DNA of 18,181 bases from Rhizopus sp. PT2906 (lineage: Eukaryota; Mucoromycota; Mucoromycetes; Mucorales; Rhizopodaceae): assembly GCA_025529335.1 (NCBI GenBank), contig JAMYHX010000671.1, positions 1-18,181 on the forward strand. Direction: 5' to 3'. Within the stretch, counting starts at the first letter, position 1. Each line of letters opens with the position of its first letter. Positions 1-9,300 of this stretch are shown here, one piece after another. A program made the translations under genes and the position numbers. The notes beneath the pieces are model-generated. The model searched no databases and was not told the origin of the DNA. It saw only the letters and a program-made list of their open reading frames with translations.

Positions 1-365
1 ATGAATTTTGTTCTCACCATGGGTGTATTTATTTTCGATCACAGGCGAATTTACTTTCCGGAAAGAGTATATAACTTTTGTTCTTGTAACTAACTCTTTT
101 ACTTTATGTAGTATCAAAGATGATTTTCAGAGTAAATGTAAGCACCTCATTGACTGTATGTACTACTACTACTGCTGAACTCAAATTAATTTAATTAGAG
201 AGTACCTCATACAATGGAAATATACTGCAGTTATTAGGAACGAATGGTCAACTCTAGATACGTTTAATGAACAAATTATCTTTTGTCACTATTGGAAACA
301 ATGAAAATGATCCAGGGATTATTGCAAAGTAAATGATCGACATGGATAGAATGTAGTAAATTATA
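1..365. other. Left-edge intergenic sequence
   Basis: This AT-rich stretch lies downstream of the aminotransferase gene. The longest open stretch from the first base is about 30 codons and resembles nothing I know. A perfect 12-bp palindrome (CTTTCCGGAAAG) lies at 54-65, which may be chance. No RNA gene or repeat is visible. Confidence 0.6.
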
Positions 366-371
366 TTTATT
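366..371 (-). terminator. Poly(A) signal of the aminotransferase gene
   Basis: AATAAA on the minus strand, starting 7 nt after the stop codon (378-380). The position fits a very short 3' UTR. Fungal poly(A) signals are loose, so this is a candidate only. Confidence 0.45.
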
Positions 372-377
372 CAAAGA

Positions 378-1601
378 TTATAAGCCTTCCTTTGGCCACA
401 TCCAACCAAAGGTGTCTTCGATATCACCTCCCTGAATTCCACGATACTCGTCATAAAGCTTCCTTAAGCCTTCACCAATATTATCTTGAGGACCGACCGT
501 GATGACTTGATCACCACGAACAATCTTTTTGACGGGTGTGATGATGGCAGCCGTACCACAAGCTGCAACCTCTGCAAATTTGCCTTCTTCCAGCTCTTTA
601 AATTCAACTGCTCTTTCCTCTACTTTCCATCCCAACCTTTCCGCAATATCTTCAAGTGAGCGACGAGTGACTGATTTAAGAATAGAGCTAGAGTCTGGTG
701 TAACAAAGGTACGTTTGCCTTCAGCATCTATTATAATACACTATCAGCAAAAAAAAAATAAGTTTCTTTATATGTATTTACCAGGATAAGTCAAGGCAAT
801 GAAATTGGAAGTCGAGAATTCATCAATATATGTGTGAGTCTTTGCATCCAGATGAAGAGTAAGTGCATAACCATCTTTCTTTGCTTTAAATACGGGTCCA
901 AATGTAGGAGCATAGTTGCCTCCCAGTTTAGCACTTCCAGTACCTTTTGGAGCGCCTGGATCATACATTAATCTCACGCAATATGTTTTCTTTAAACGAA
1001 CTTACTTCTATCAAAATCCTCAACGACAACAGCATCTACTGGTTTAACGCCTCCACTATAGAAGGCGCCCACTGGCATAGCAAAGACAACAAAAGTAAAT
1101 TCAGGAGCTGGGCCCATGCCGATAAACGGCCCACTGCCAAACAAAAGAGGACGAATATAGAGCGACCCGCCTGTTTCCTTGGGTGGCACATATTCCAGAT
1201 TAGCCTCTACCGTCTTGCGGACACCCTCTAAAAAGACTTCTTTAGGTACGGCTGGCATATATCCCACGTTAGCACTATGGATCATTCTTTCTGCATTGTC
1301 TTCAGGACGAAAGATACGGACACGTCCTTCGCTATCACGGAAGGCCTTTAATCCTTCAAAGCACTGATAAACAGGTGTTAATGACGGTTGTATTCACTTG
1401 TACTTTTTCTACCTGTTGTCCATAATTTAAACCAGTGGCACAGATATGAACATTAACCGTAGAACTCTTTTCAAACGTTCCTTTATCCCAGCCATGTTCT
1501 TCAGTCCAAGTGTATTTCATGTAACCATTGAGGTCTCTATATTGGAAGCCCATGTTGTGCCAGTCAAAACTGGCTAAAGGTGGAGTAATAGGTTTTGACA
1601 T
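378..1601 (-). CDS. Branched-chain-amino-acid aminotransferase (class IV PLP enzyme)
   Basis: Transfers the amino group between leucine, isoleucine or valine and 2-oxoglutarate, using pyridoxal phosphate. Exons: 1601-1413, 1363-1006, 955-782 and 727-378; introns of 49, 50 and 54 nt, all GT-AG; 356 aa. Family marks in order: DWHNMGFQYRDLNGY near the N-terminus (about 14-28), GLNYGQQCFEGLKAF spanning exons 1-2, YIRPLLFG, DFDRSAPKGTGSAKLGGNYAP with the probable PLP lysine at K192, and EVAACGTAAIITPV with the cofactor-phosphate threonine near T299. The ATG at 1601 is the first in frame; the codon five upstream is TTG. No mitochondrial presequence is evident, which suggests a cytosolic enzyme. The N-terminal block and the DFDRSAPKGTG motif look more like the bacterial/ToxF-like subgroup than yeast Bat1/Bat2. 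Family call very sure; exact substrate range less so. Confidence 0.93.
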
Positions 1602-1647
1602 GATATTGAAAAACAAATGGCCCTGTCAAAAGCAAAAATCCGGCTTT

Positions 1648-1655
1648 ATTTTATA
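1648..1655 (-). promoter_or_regulatory. Candidate TATA box of the aminotransferase gene
   Basis: TATAAAAT on the minus strand, 47-54 nt upstream of the ATG at 1601. Spacing is compatible with a short 5' UTR. Such strings are common in AT-rich DNA, so support is modest. Confidence 0.35.
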
Positions 1656-1802
1656 TGCAAAAAATCTCTCCAATAAAATTAAGAGTGACTCATACCCCGT
1701 TTGTCGTCATAGTACTACCCTATACTCGTTCTTACTGGCTCTCCAAAAAAAGCTGAGTTGTATCTAATACAAACAAACTTTAACACAGTGCTTTTTATCT
1801 AA

Positions 1803-2222
1803 AGTGAGACGCTTGTAACATTAAAGAAAATACAAGACCAGTATGGGCGCATTGAAGCTATAGAATTTCGTCCCGTCAGGGCCAGATCAAAAAAGTACAT
1901 GGAACCTAAAAACCCTTTTGAGAACGAAGGGAAAAAAGGAAGGAAAGAAGTGAAGGAAACCGAGTAAGAAGGGAACAGAACAAGGATTTGGCCGAAGGAT
2001 ATCGAGAGAAACGAGGAGGAGGTAAGGCGCTTGTACACTTTATTTAGAAATTATTCGCACGCTGATAATTTCAGACAACAAAATAATAATAAAAGAGAGT
2101 CCACAAGAAGCAAAAGAATGAATAAAGAAATAATTAGTAAATCAGTTATTAAATTGATATTAAATACTTGTGTTATAAATAAGAGGATTTATAAGAGAAA
2201 AAGAGAGAAGCAAGAAAAGTGA
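1803..2222 (+). pseudogene. Eroded coding fragment, possibly gag-like
   Basis: One reading frame stays open from 1803 to 2222 except for a single TAA at 1965-1967. The first part (54 codons) reads as ordinary protein, with segments such as KKIQDQYGRIEAIEFRPVRA and SKKYMEPKNPFE. The second part is rich in K, R and E (WPKDIERNEEEVRRLYTLF). There is no convincing ATG start, and the frame closes in TGA at 2220. The same frame downstream (about 2310-2420) holds another K/E-rich piece ending SSVRTKLSPARTGLVSIL. I cannot name the family; a decayed retroelement gag-type protein is a guess. It could also be chance in purine-rich DNA. Confidence 0.35.
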
Positions 2223-2627
2223 GTAAACATATAAAGAAATTATTAATATCTTACCCAAAGTGCATTATATGGGCCAGCGATAACTAGCCTGGAAAAGTAA
2301 AGAAAAGAAGAGAAGAAAAAAAAGAGAGCAAAAAAGAGAGAGAGGGAAGATGGGGCAAGCTCGGTAAGAACTAAGTTATCCCCAGCTAGAACCGGGTTGG
2401 TTTCGATTTTATGATCTATAACACTACATATAAGTTTCTTACAAGAGTAAAGAATATAACATACTTCAGGGCTAGCTGGGGAATAGCTGGTCTTACTTTT
2501 TGGCCCAAAGAGGAAAAGAAAAGAAAGCAAGTCAAAGGCTATTTATATTAGTCTCTAACAACTTTTTCAATTACGTATTATTTATAAGAAGAGCCTCTTC
2601 TCTCAAAAAGACAAAATTCATTGTCTT

Positions 2628-2834
2628 TTAAATAATAAAGAAAAGATTGGTAATCAAGATCATTAGAGTTATTGATCTAATATTGTGTGCCAACAATTTC
2701 TGAAAAGAAGTGTCTATTTCTTTGAGACGATTCAAGGCTAAGTTGTAAAAGTGATGTATTTGCTTTGTAAGCACAATCAAAGTCCATCTAACTTTCAACC
2801 TTACACTGTCGTAAGAAAAATGTACAAACCAGCG
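2628..2834 (-). other. Open stretch of 68 codons without start, unassigned
   Basis: The minus strand is open between TAA at 2835-2837 and TAA at 2628-2630. It begins RWFVHFSYDSVRLKV and contains LTKQIHHFYNLALNRLKEID, which looks like an amphipathic helix. There is no ATG near its beginning. It lies downstream of, and on the same strand as, the zinc-ribbon relic at 2972-3145, so it may belong to the same old insertion, but no homology is recognised. Confidence 0.25.
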
Positions 2835-2971
2835 TTAGATAAAACGATATGGGCAGAAGTATTATTGATTAATTTACCTGTAAAAAATGTTTAATCTCTC
2901 TTGTTTGAACAAGAAAGAACCGTTTCCTCTACGGCGATTCTCTTGCAAATTGAGAGCCGACCTTGGCCATC

Positions 2972-3145
2972 TCAAAAGGAACGTGAGATATTAGCTATGC
3001 TCTTGCCAGCAATAATGTCTCTATCCCACAGTATATGACAGGCTTTGCGATCTAATATACCATGGGATATTGTTCCATTTGGGAGTTTTATCGGTGCAAG
3101 GTCTTTTGTCTGGCAGCAGCTACAGACCCAATTCATTTTTTTTAG
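2972..3145 (-). pseudogene. Relic of a TnpB/Fanzor-like nuclease, C-terminal zinc ribbon
   Basis: A 57-codon minus-strand stretch closed by stops on both sides. It contains VCSCCQTKDLAP, a linker PNGTISHGILDRKAC, and HILWDRDIIAGKSIANI. In the OrfB/TnpB/Fanzor family the protein ends with a zinc ribbon (C-x2-C, then a linker, then C-x2-C) followed by a W-[ND]-R-D-x-x-A-x-x-[NS]-I motif, whose Asp is the last RuvC catalytic residue. Here C8 and C11 form the first pair. The first Cys of the second pair is Arg (CGC, one step from TGC) before C36, and the DRD motif is kept. Just upstream, another frame reads VNINQYL near 3150-3170, where the family usually has V-x-x-D-E-Y-x-T-S, suggesting a frameshift. 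The rest of the nuclease is not readable. Not functional as it stands; assignment is by motif memory only. Confidence 0.5.
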
Positions 3146-3578
3146 TCATTATCAAATATTGGTTGATGTTGACTTGTTGACTTACTTTCAAAATGTTGTA
3201 TTAATTGATATTGACCAATCCAGCCATCAAAACGTTCATCCTCTGTTGAAGTTCTTTGTATAAAACTCCTGATACGTCAGACATTTGACGCTTTATTGTT
3301 ATTGTTTCCTTTCCTTTCATTCCATTGCCAAGGGAACCTTATTTGACATTTGAAAGACTTTCTTTTTGAACACATGTCTTTTCTTTGATATTTTAATACG
3401 AAATCTAAAAGTAAAGATTGATGTTGATATTTCTTGATATATAGATGCTCCTGTTAAACTTGGGCTTGAACGACTTCTACATTCCCTTTTTCGCCTTCTT
3501 CAACTTTTGTTTCTGCTTATTTTCTTTCTATTCTTTGCATTGTACTTTTTACCGCCGTTCAAAATCATGTTGGCCATT

Positions 3579-3680
3579 TCAGAACTCTGCCCCTTCCTTG
3601 ATAGTCAAAAAGCGGAATGGACGCTGACAAATAGGGCAAATTGGACTACCTTGAATCGTCTCAAAAAAATTTACAAGCAT
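3579..3680 (-). other. Small ORF (33 aa) with a CPIC motif
   Basis: An ATG-initiated 33-codon ORF, MLVNFFETIQ then GSPICPICQRPFRFLTIK and so on, stopping at TGA 3579-3581. The C-x2-C pair and PFRFLTI resemble half of a zinc site. The same frame continues in protein-like text (NGQHDFERR) after the TGA, then hits further stops. It starts 42 nt beyond the DnaJ stop codon on the same strand, so it may lie in that gene's 3' flank. It could be another eroded fragment; function unknown. Confidence 0.3.
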
Positions 3681-3717
3681 CTCATTTTAGGTTAAAAAGC
3701 TATAGCAAAGATATGCG

Positions 3718-3723
3718 TTTATT
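3718..3723 (-). terminator. Poly(A) signal overlapping the DnaJ stop codon
   Basis: The minus strand reads TAATAAACG. The stop TAA (3724-3722) shares two bases with AATAAA (3723-3718). If used, the 3' UTR would be only a few tens of bases long. Confidence 0.4.
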
Positions 3724-5164
3724 AAGAGCTAGGAACTGTTTGATCTTCTGGCTTCACATTTTGATAGATGGATGCAATAATACCCAAAGCATGAATACGA
3801 CTAGTAATCTGTTCTTTACTGCAACTGGTATCTCCTAATACTTCATCACAAACATCACGCAAGACACCTTCAATTTCTAATTTTGATCCTCGCCAGATAG
3901 CTTCTAAGCCCTTTTTTTGGAGTAGAGGAAGTCAACAAGACTGAATTCTATTTGTAACCTTTATACCTTTTGTGCAGCCGTTTCTTCAAGTTTTGCTCTC
4001 TCTTCCTCTGATAACCCCTTTTCTTCTGCCTTTTGAAGTTCGCCAAAGGTGGATTGTAAGTCGTAGGCAGTCCTCAATGTACCCACTGTCTGTTTGAAGA
4101 TATACCCCTTTTCTTTAATAGAATGAAACATGCCTCCGAGACCAAAAGCAAAGTTTTTACTAGCATACTGATTCACCTTCATATCATACGCAAATCCAAT
4201 AGCATGCAGTAACTCAACACCATAGCTTTCAAATTTCAAGTCCTCCGCCTCTTTCTTGATGTAGTCCTTAAATTCCTTCTCACCTTTGGTATCATATATG
4301 TTGAGCTTATCTTTTAATTTCCTCGACAACGTCTCCACACGTTCCTCTCGTGCCCGATTTCTTTCCTGCTCTGACTCGGCTCTCTGAGCTTCCTTTGCTG
4401 CCTTTTCTTCGGGTGACATTTGGCTATCATCCTCTTCAGCTGTCTCCAATGCTTCTCTCATGTCTTTACCAATCGAAATCTCTCCAATGATATCAAAGAA
4501 GCGGTCACCACCAAATGACTGTTTGAAAAAATCCTCGGGATCAACTTGAAGATGTTAATAGGATCGATACAATAACGTTTTCAATATTTACCGAATCCAC
4601 CATCTGGCTTCACACCATTTTCTTGGCCATATTCATTGTATCTCTTTCGTAGTTTTGGATCTGAAAGAATTTGGTATGCTTCAGAGATGCGTTTGAACTA
4701 GATTGATAAGTATTTATCTTTATGCATATTCTTTATTTTTATTACTTTTTCTTCTGCCGATGGATCGTGTTGATTCTTATCTGGGTGGTATTTAACAGCC
4801 ATTTTACGGTATGCTTTCTTGATCTCTTCTGGACTTGCTAAAGGGTTTATTCCAAGTAAATCGTAATATTCAGTTGACACAGGCTTTTGGTCTATTGATA
4901 TGTGTGGTTAGAATAAGTTGTCGACAAGGTTTTATTCTTGTTACCTGTTCCTTTCATTTTAGGTATCTTTGTCTTGTTGTTATTTGTAGTTTTTGTTGGA
5001 TCCGTCACTTCATATTGATCCACTTGATTACAAGCCCAGCATTTGACAGATACTTTTTGTCCAGTCTTTATGCCTTCAGGATAAAACTCTATTGGTGTTA
5101 TGCACTGTTTGCAAGAGGATTTGATATAAGGTTCGGGTTTCCTTGATTCAAATATTTTAGTCAT
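3722..5164 (-). CDS. J-domain co-chaperone with DnaJ-X domain and N-terminal zinc ribbon
   Basis: Stimulates Hsp70 ATPase activity; the Caj1/Djp1 class acts in the cytosol, for example in protein import into peroxisomes (known for yeast Djp1). Exons: 5164-4945, 4891-4746, 4697-4592, 4544-3967 and 3910-3722; introns 53, 48, 47 and 56 nt, all GT-AG; 412 aa. The J domain runs from about 80 to 146, with STEYYDLLGI, the HPD triad at 109-111 and FKRISEAYQILSD. It is followed by a charged helical stretch (EEKAAKEAQRAESEQERNRA) and the X domain (about 235-390), including YDTKGEKEFKDYIKKEAEDL and IWRGSKLEIEGVLRDVCDEV. Unusually, residues 18-45 carry CKQC and CWAC pairs (C18, C21, C42, C45) upstream of the J domain, which yeast Caj1 and Djp1 lack. 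The ATG at 5164 is the first in frame. It is divergent from importin beta. Its exact client role is unknown. Confidence 0.92.
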
Positions 5165-6179
5165 GTTGAAATATATAAAAAGAAAGGGAAAAAGATACAA
5201 AGATACACAAGGAAAGGACAATGACTGATTTTTACAGAGTCACATGATAATCATATCAAATTCTTTTGCCCCCTGTTTTTTATTGTTGTTCATTCAGGAT
5301 AGACTCTTGAATCTTGTTTGGCATAAATGACAAAATAAACATTCTTTTTATTATGATATATATCATTCACAGATCATCAAAAAGAGACTCTTATATCAAT
5401 ATGTTCAAATAAAAAAAAGGTAGCAGTAGGGGAGCAGGGGCAGCAGTATTTTCAAGATAGAGAAAGTGGACTCATTATTCTTGAAAGAGGATTCATTTTA
5501 CTTGATTTACGTCTTGTCTTTAAAAAGAGGGAAATAAAAAGAGAGAGAAAAGTATTTAAATAGGGTTTGAGTAAATGTTGTCAAAAAACACCAAGTTTAC
5601 AACATATTATCTGCAAGATTGATGTATCAAAATTGTTCTATACATCAGATTTGGTATTCAAGCCAGTAATACACACCACAGATCAAAGGTAAGAACATAT
5701 ATTGACATAACAAGAGAAACAGAGGCTTCCAGAACCCATTTGTGAGATAGAGGGTTAAAAAAGCGTCGTAGCGTTTGATCAAGTATTAAAGTAGTAGATA
5801 ATCCAATGATAAGCTGTTCTTTTCCCCCCAAAAAAAACTTTTGTATTTAAGTATATGAGTTTTGCTCTGTCGCGTATTTACAATGAAAGTGTACCAAGAG
5901 TCCAATAGAAAACACTAGTACTCTCTTCATCTTTTTTGATTCGGTAGTCAAGAGTATTCCTCACACAGAGAATATTCAACAAACGATATCAAGGGATTTG
6001 CAAATGATTCAACTTGCTAAAGACAGACATTGAATTGAATTTGTACCATCCTGAATGGTTTTTTCTTTAGAATTGAGAAGCAAAAAAGCCTGTCATCTAC
6101 GTCATCATTTTTTTTATGCTCGTTCGCGTCTCAATGCGGAAGAGGAAAAAAAAATAAATCGTGTAGTGTTCTATAAAAC

Positions 6180-6196
6180 TTTTTTTTTTTTTTTTT
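6180..6196. repeat. Poly(T) tract T17 upstream of importin beta
   Basis: Seventeen consecutive T, 157-173 bp upstream of the Kap95 ATG. Poly(dA:dT) tracts in fungal promoters tend to exclude nucleosomes; a promoter role here is inferred. Confidence 0.6.
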
Positions 6197-6306
6197 GTTT
6201 TTTCTATTATTTTAAAAAAGTCGCTTTCTTTATTCTTTAAAGATCTTTTTTTCTCGAGTCCCTTTTTTTTGAATTACTAAAGATTGGTAAGAAAGAGAGA
6301 TTGTTG

Positions 6307-6314
6307 TATATAAA
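6307..6314 (+). promoter_or_regulatory. Candidate TATA box of importin beta
   Basis: TATATAAA, 39-46 nt upstream of the ATG at 6353. If it sets the start site at the usual distance, the 5' UTR would be very short. Modest support because of the AT-rich setting. Confidence 0.4.
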
Positions 6315-6352
6315 ACATTGTTGACATGTAAAATAGATAAACATTCAAGGAA

Positions 6353-9300
6353 ATGGACGCAACCACACTTCTTGTCAATTCACTTTCAAATGGTGAGTTC
6401 TAGATTGACATGTGTGATGTGGCCTAACTCTTTTTATTTGAATAGATCGTGTCATACGTGAAGAAGCCACTCGTCAATTAGAATTATTGGCACAAGACAA
6501 CTACGTAAATACCAAGACACACACACACACAATTAGAATATACAATTGACATTATATATAATAGCCTACCTATGCTGGTTCTTTATGTCAAATTCTTGCT
6601 AATGAAAGCGCTGATGACGCTGCTAGAATGTCTGCAGGTCTTGCTTTAAAGAATAGTCTAACAGCAAAGGTATAAATAGAGAGAGAGACAACAATGAAAA
6701 AAAAATATATATATATATATATATCTCTTACAAAACTCTGTAAATAGGATTTTGCTCGTAAAGAAGAATTTTCTCAGAGATGGTTGTCCATGCCTGTTGA
6801 TCTTCGTAATCAAATCAAGCAAGGTGTAAAGTTATAGATTGAGATAAAAAGTAAATGTGTAATGTTGATAAAAGGATTTTTTGTAGGTACTTCAAGGTTT
6901 AGCTTCTCCTAAAAAATCAGTTGGTAGTATTGCTGGCCAGGTAAAGAACAGAAAGAACAAAAAAAATACAAATGCTCACCTTGTTTTCAATAGGTGATTG
7001 CTGCTATTGCCGAAATTGAACTACCTTTGAATGCTTGGCCAGACCTTATCTCAACCATGCTTGCCAATATTCAAACAACGGATTCAACATTAAAACAGTC
7101 TACATTACAAGCTATTGGATATGTCTGTGAAGCTATTGTAAGTTGAACTTGCTTTATTATACATCTATTCACTCACACTTATCAGGACCCCAATGTTCTC
7201 GTCAACCAATCCAATGGTATTCTCACTGCTATTGTTCAAGGCGCACGCAGTGAAGAACCAAGGTAAGCAAATGATAAAAAAAAACAAGCTAATCTCTTAA
7301 CCCTTGTTTCTAGTCCAGAAGTTCGTATGGCAGCTATCAATGCCTTGATCAATTCACTCGATTTCATCAAGGCAAATTTTGAACGCGAGGTAAGTGATGA
7401 CAACAAAAACATTTTTTGGGGAATATGCTAAACATTCTTTATACCAGGGAGAAAGAAACTTTATTATGCAAGTTGTCTGTGAGGCAACTCAAAGTGACTA
7501 TCCTGATCTTCAAGTGGTTGCTTTCCAATGTTTAGTCCGTATCATGCAAACTTACTATGACAAAATGCGCGTGTATATGGAAAAGGCCTTGTTTGGAGTA
7601 AGCAAAAAGATATATATATATATATATATATATACATGCTTATATAATTCTCTTAGCTCACCATCACCGGTATGAATAACGAGGATGAACGCGTGGCATT
7701 ACAAGCCATCGAATTCTGGTCAACGGTCTGTGATGAGGAAATTGATATCAAAGATGACGTATATGAAGTAAGAGAGAGAGAGAAAGGAAATAAGAGAAGG
7801 ACAAAAATAACACATTCATTAGGCTCAGGAAGCAGGAGAACAACCCGAACGCGAGCTCCATCATTTTGCTGAATTGGCGCTCCCCGAAATTTTACCCAAC
7901 CTGTTGTGGCTTTTGACAAAACAAGAAGAGGATTACGATGAAGATGAATGGACAGTGGCTATGGCTGCTGCCACCTGTCTTTCTTTACTCGCTCAATGTG
8001 TCGGTAACCTTGTGATCTCTCAAGTCGTGCCTTTTATCGAAAGCAACATTCGCAACGAAAACTGGAGAAATCGTGAAGCAGCTGTCATGGCCTTCGGTTC
8101 CATCTTGGATGGTCCTGATGCAAATGTGTTAACTCCCCTAGTTGATCAAGCTTTGCCTACATTGATTCAAATGATGAGAGACAGTGTTGTCCATGTGAAA
8201 GATACTGTTGCTTGGACACTCGGTCGTATCTGTGAATTGCTCATTCACTGTATCAAACCAGACGTTCATTTGAATGAATTGATTGCTGCTCTTGTCTTTG
8301 GTCTTCAAGATAGCCCTCGTATCGTCGGCAACTGCTGCTGGGTAAGCTTATAAAAAAAGAGAGAGAAATTATGTGTAATAACGTGTTTTAGTCTTTGATG
8401 AACTTGGCTGAGCAATTGGGACCTGTCTTGGGTGATGAAGCACCTACATCTCCTCTCTCTCTTTACTTTGACGGCATCATCACTGCTTTATTACAGTTTA
8501 CTGAAAGAGCCGACAATGAAGCCAACTGCAGAACTTCTGCCTATGAAGCCATTTCGACACTTGCCATGTACTCTGCCAATGTAAGGGATATTTTTATAAA
8601 AAAAAAAAGACCACAAACTCATGTATATATGTATATAGGATTGCATTCCTACGGTTCAAAGAATTGTCCTGACCGTTTTAGATCGATTGGAGACCACGAT
8701 GGCCATGGAAAACCAAATTCTCGATGCTGACGACCGAGCCAACCACTCCGAATTGCAATCAAGCCTTTTGGGTGTCTTGACCAACTGCATCCGTCGATTG
8801 GGTGGCGATATCAGTGCCATTGCCGATCGTATCATGACCGTCATTCTTCAATTACTCAATAATCAATCCAAGCAAGCGACGACCACTGAAGACGCCTTCT
8901 TGGCCGTTGGTGCATTGACCAGTGCTCTTGAAAGCGGTTTTGCTCGCTATGCTGAGCCCTTTATACCTAATCTCTGTAATGCCTTACAAAATCCCGCTGA
9001 ATACCAATTATGTTTCATTGCGGTGGGCATCATTGGCGATGTCAGTCGTGCCCTTGGCAAAGATGTCTACCCTTACTGCAACAATCTCATGCAGTTGCTC
9101 GTATCTAACCTCCAAAGCCCTATTCTCCACCGTACAGTCAAGCCTGCAATCCTGTCTTGCTTTGGTGATATCGCATTGGCAATCGGTGAACTGTTTAATA
9201 CATATTTGGAAGTTGTCATGATGGTCTTACAACAGGCAGGCAGTATGCGAGCTGATAAGGACAATTATGATATGCTGGATTACGTTCATTCATTATATGA

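Larger units (their letters stand above)
1617..3721. other. Gene-poor interval with eroded coding fragments
   Basis: This 2.1 kb gap between the aminotransferase and the DnaJ gene has no intact gene model on either strand. It holds several short open stretches that read like protein but are cut by stops: 1803-2222 plus, 2628-2834 minus, 2972-3145 minus and 3579-3680 minus. An 11-bp inverted repeat, TCCCCAGCTAG at 2379-2389 and its complement at 2472-2482 with one end mismatch possible, flanks about 80 bp. The interval looks like a resting place of old insertions, but I could not find terminal repeats or a target-site duplication. Confidence 0.5.
5165..6352. other. Divergent promoter region between DnaJ and importin-beta genes
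   Basis: This 1.19 kb stretch separates two divergent genes and should hold both promoters. It is AT-rich with several homopolymer runs (T17 at 6180-6196, A or T runs near 5411, 5830 and 6265). A short G-rich stretch with two GGGG runs sits near 5429-5443. I see no tRNA, snoRNA or coding signal here; the one plus-strand open stretch (6055-6240) is low-complexity F/K sequence. Confidence 0.6.

Noticed and set aside
2243..2530. 95-codon minus-strand open frame rich in F, L and S
   Set aside because: Its opening and end are the complement of purine-rich plus-strand DNA (F/L/S-rich) and it has no recognisable domain or splice context.
2895..3263. Plus-strand frame open but for one TGA (SLLFEQERTV... 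then LRSNIPWDIV...)
   Set aside because: It overlaps, in antisense, the more convincing zinc-ribbon relic on the minus strand, and I see no family resemblance in it.
7672..7872. 66-codon plus-strand ORF in Kap95
   Set aside because: It is exon 10 read through its intron; the HEAT-repeat frame continues only when intron 7768-7822 is removed.
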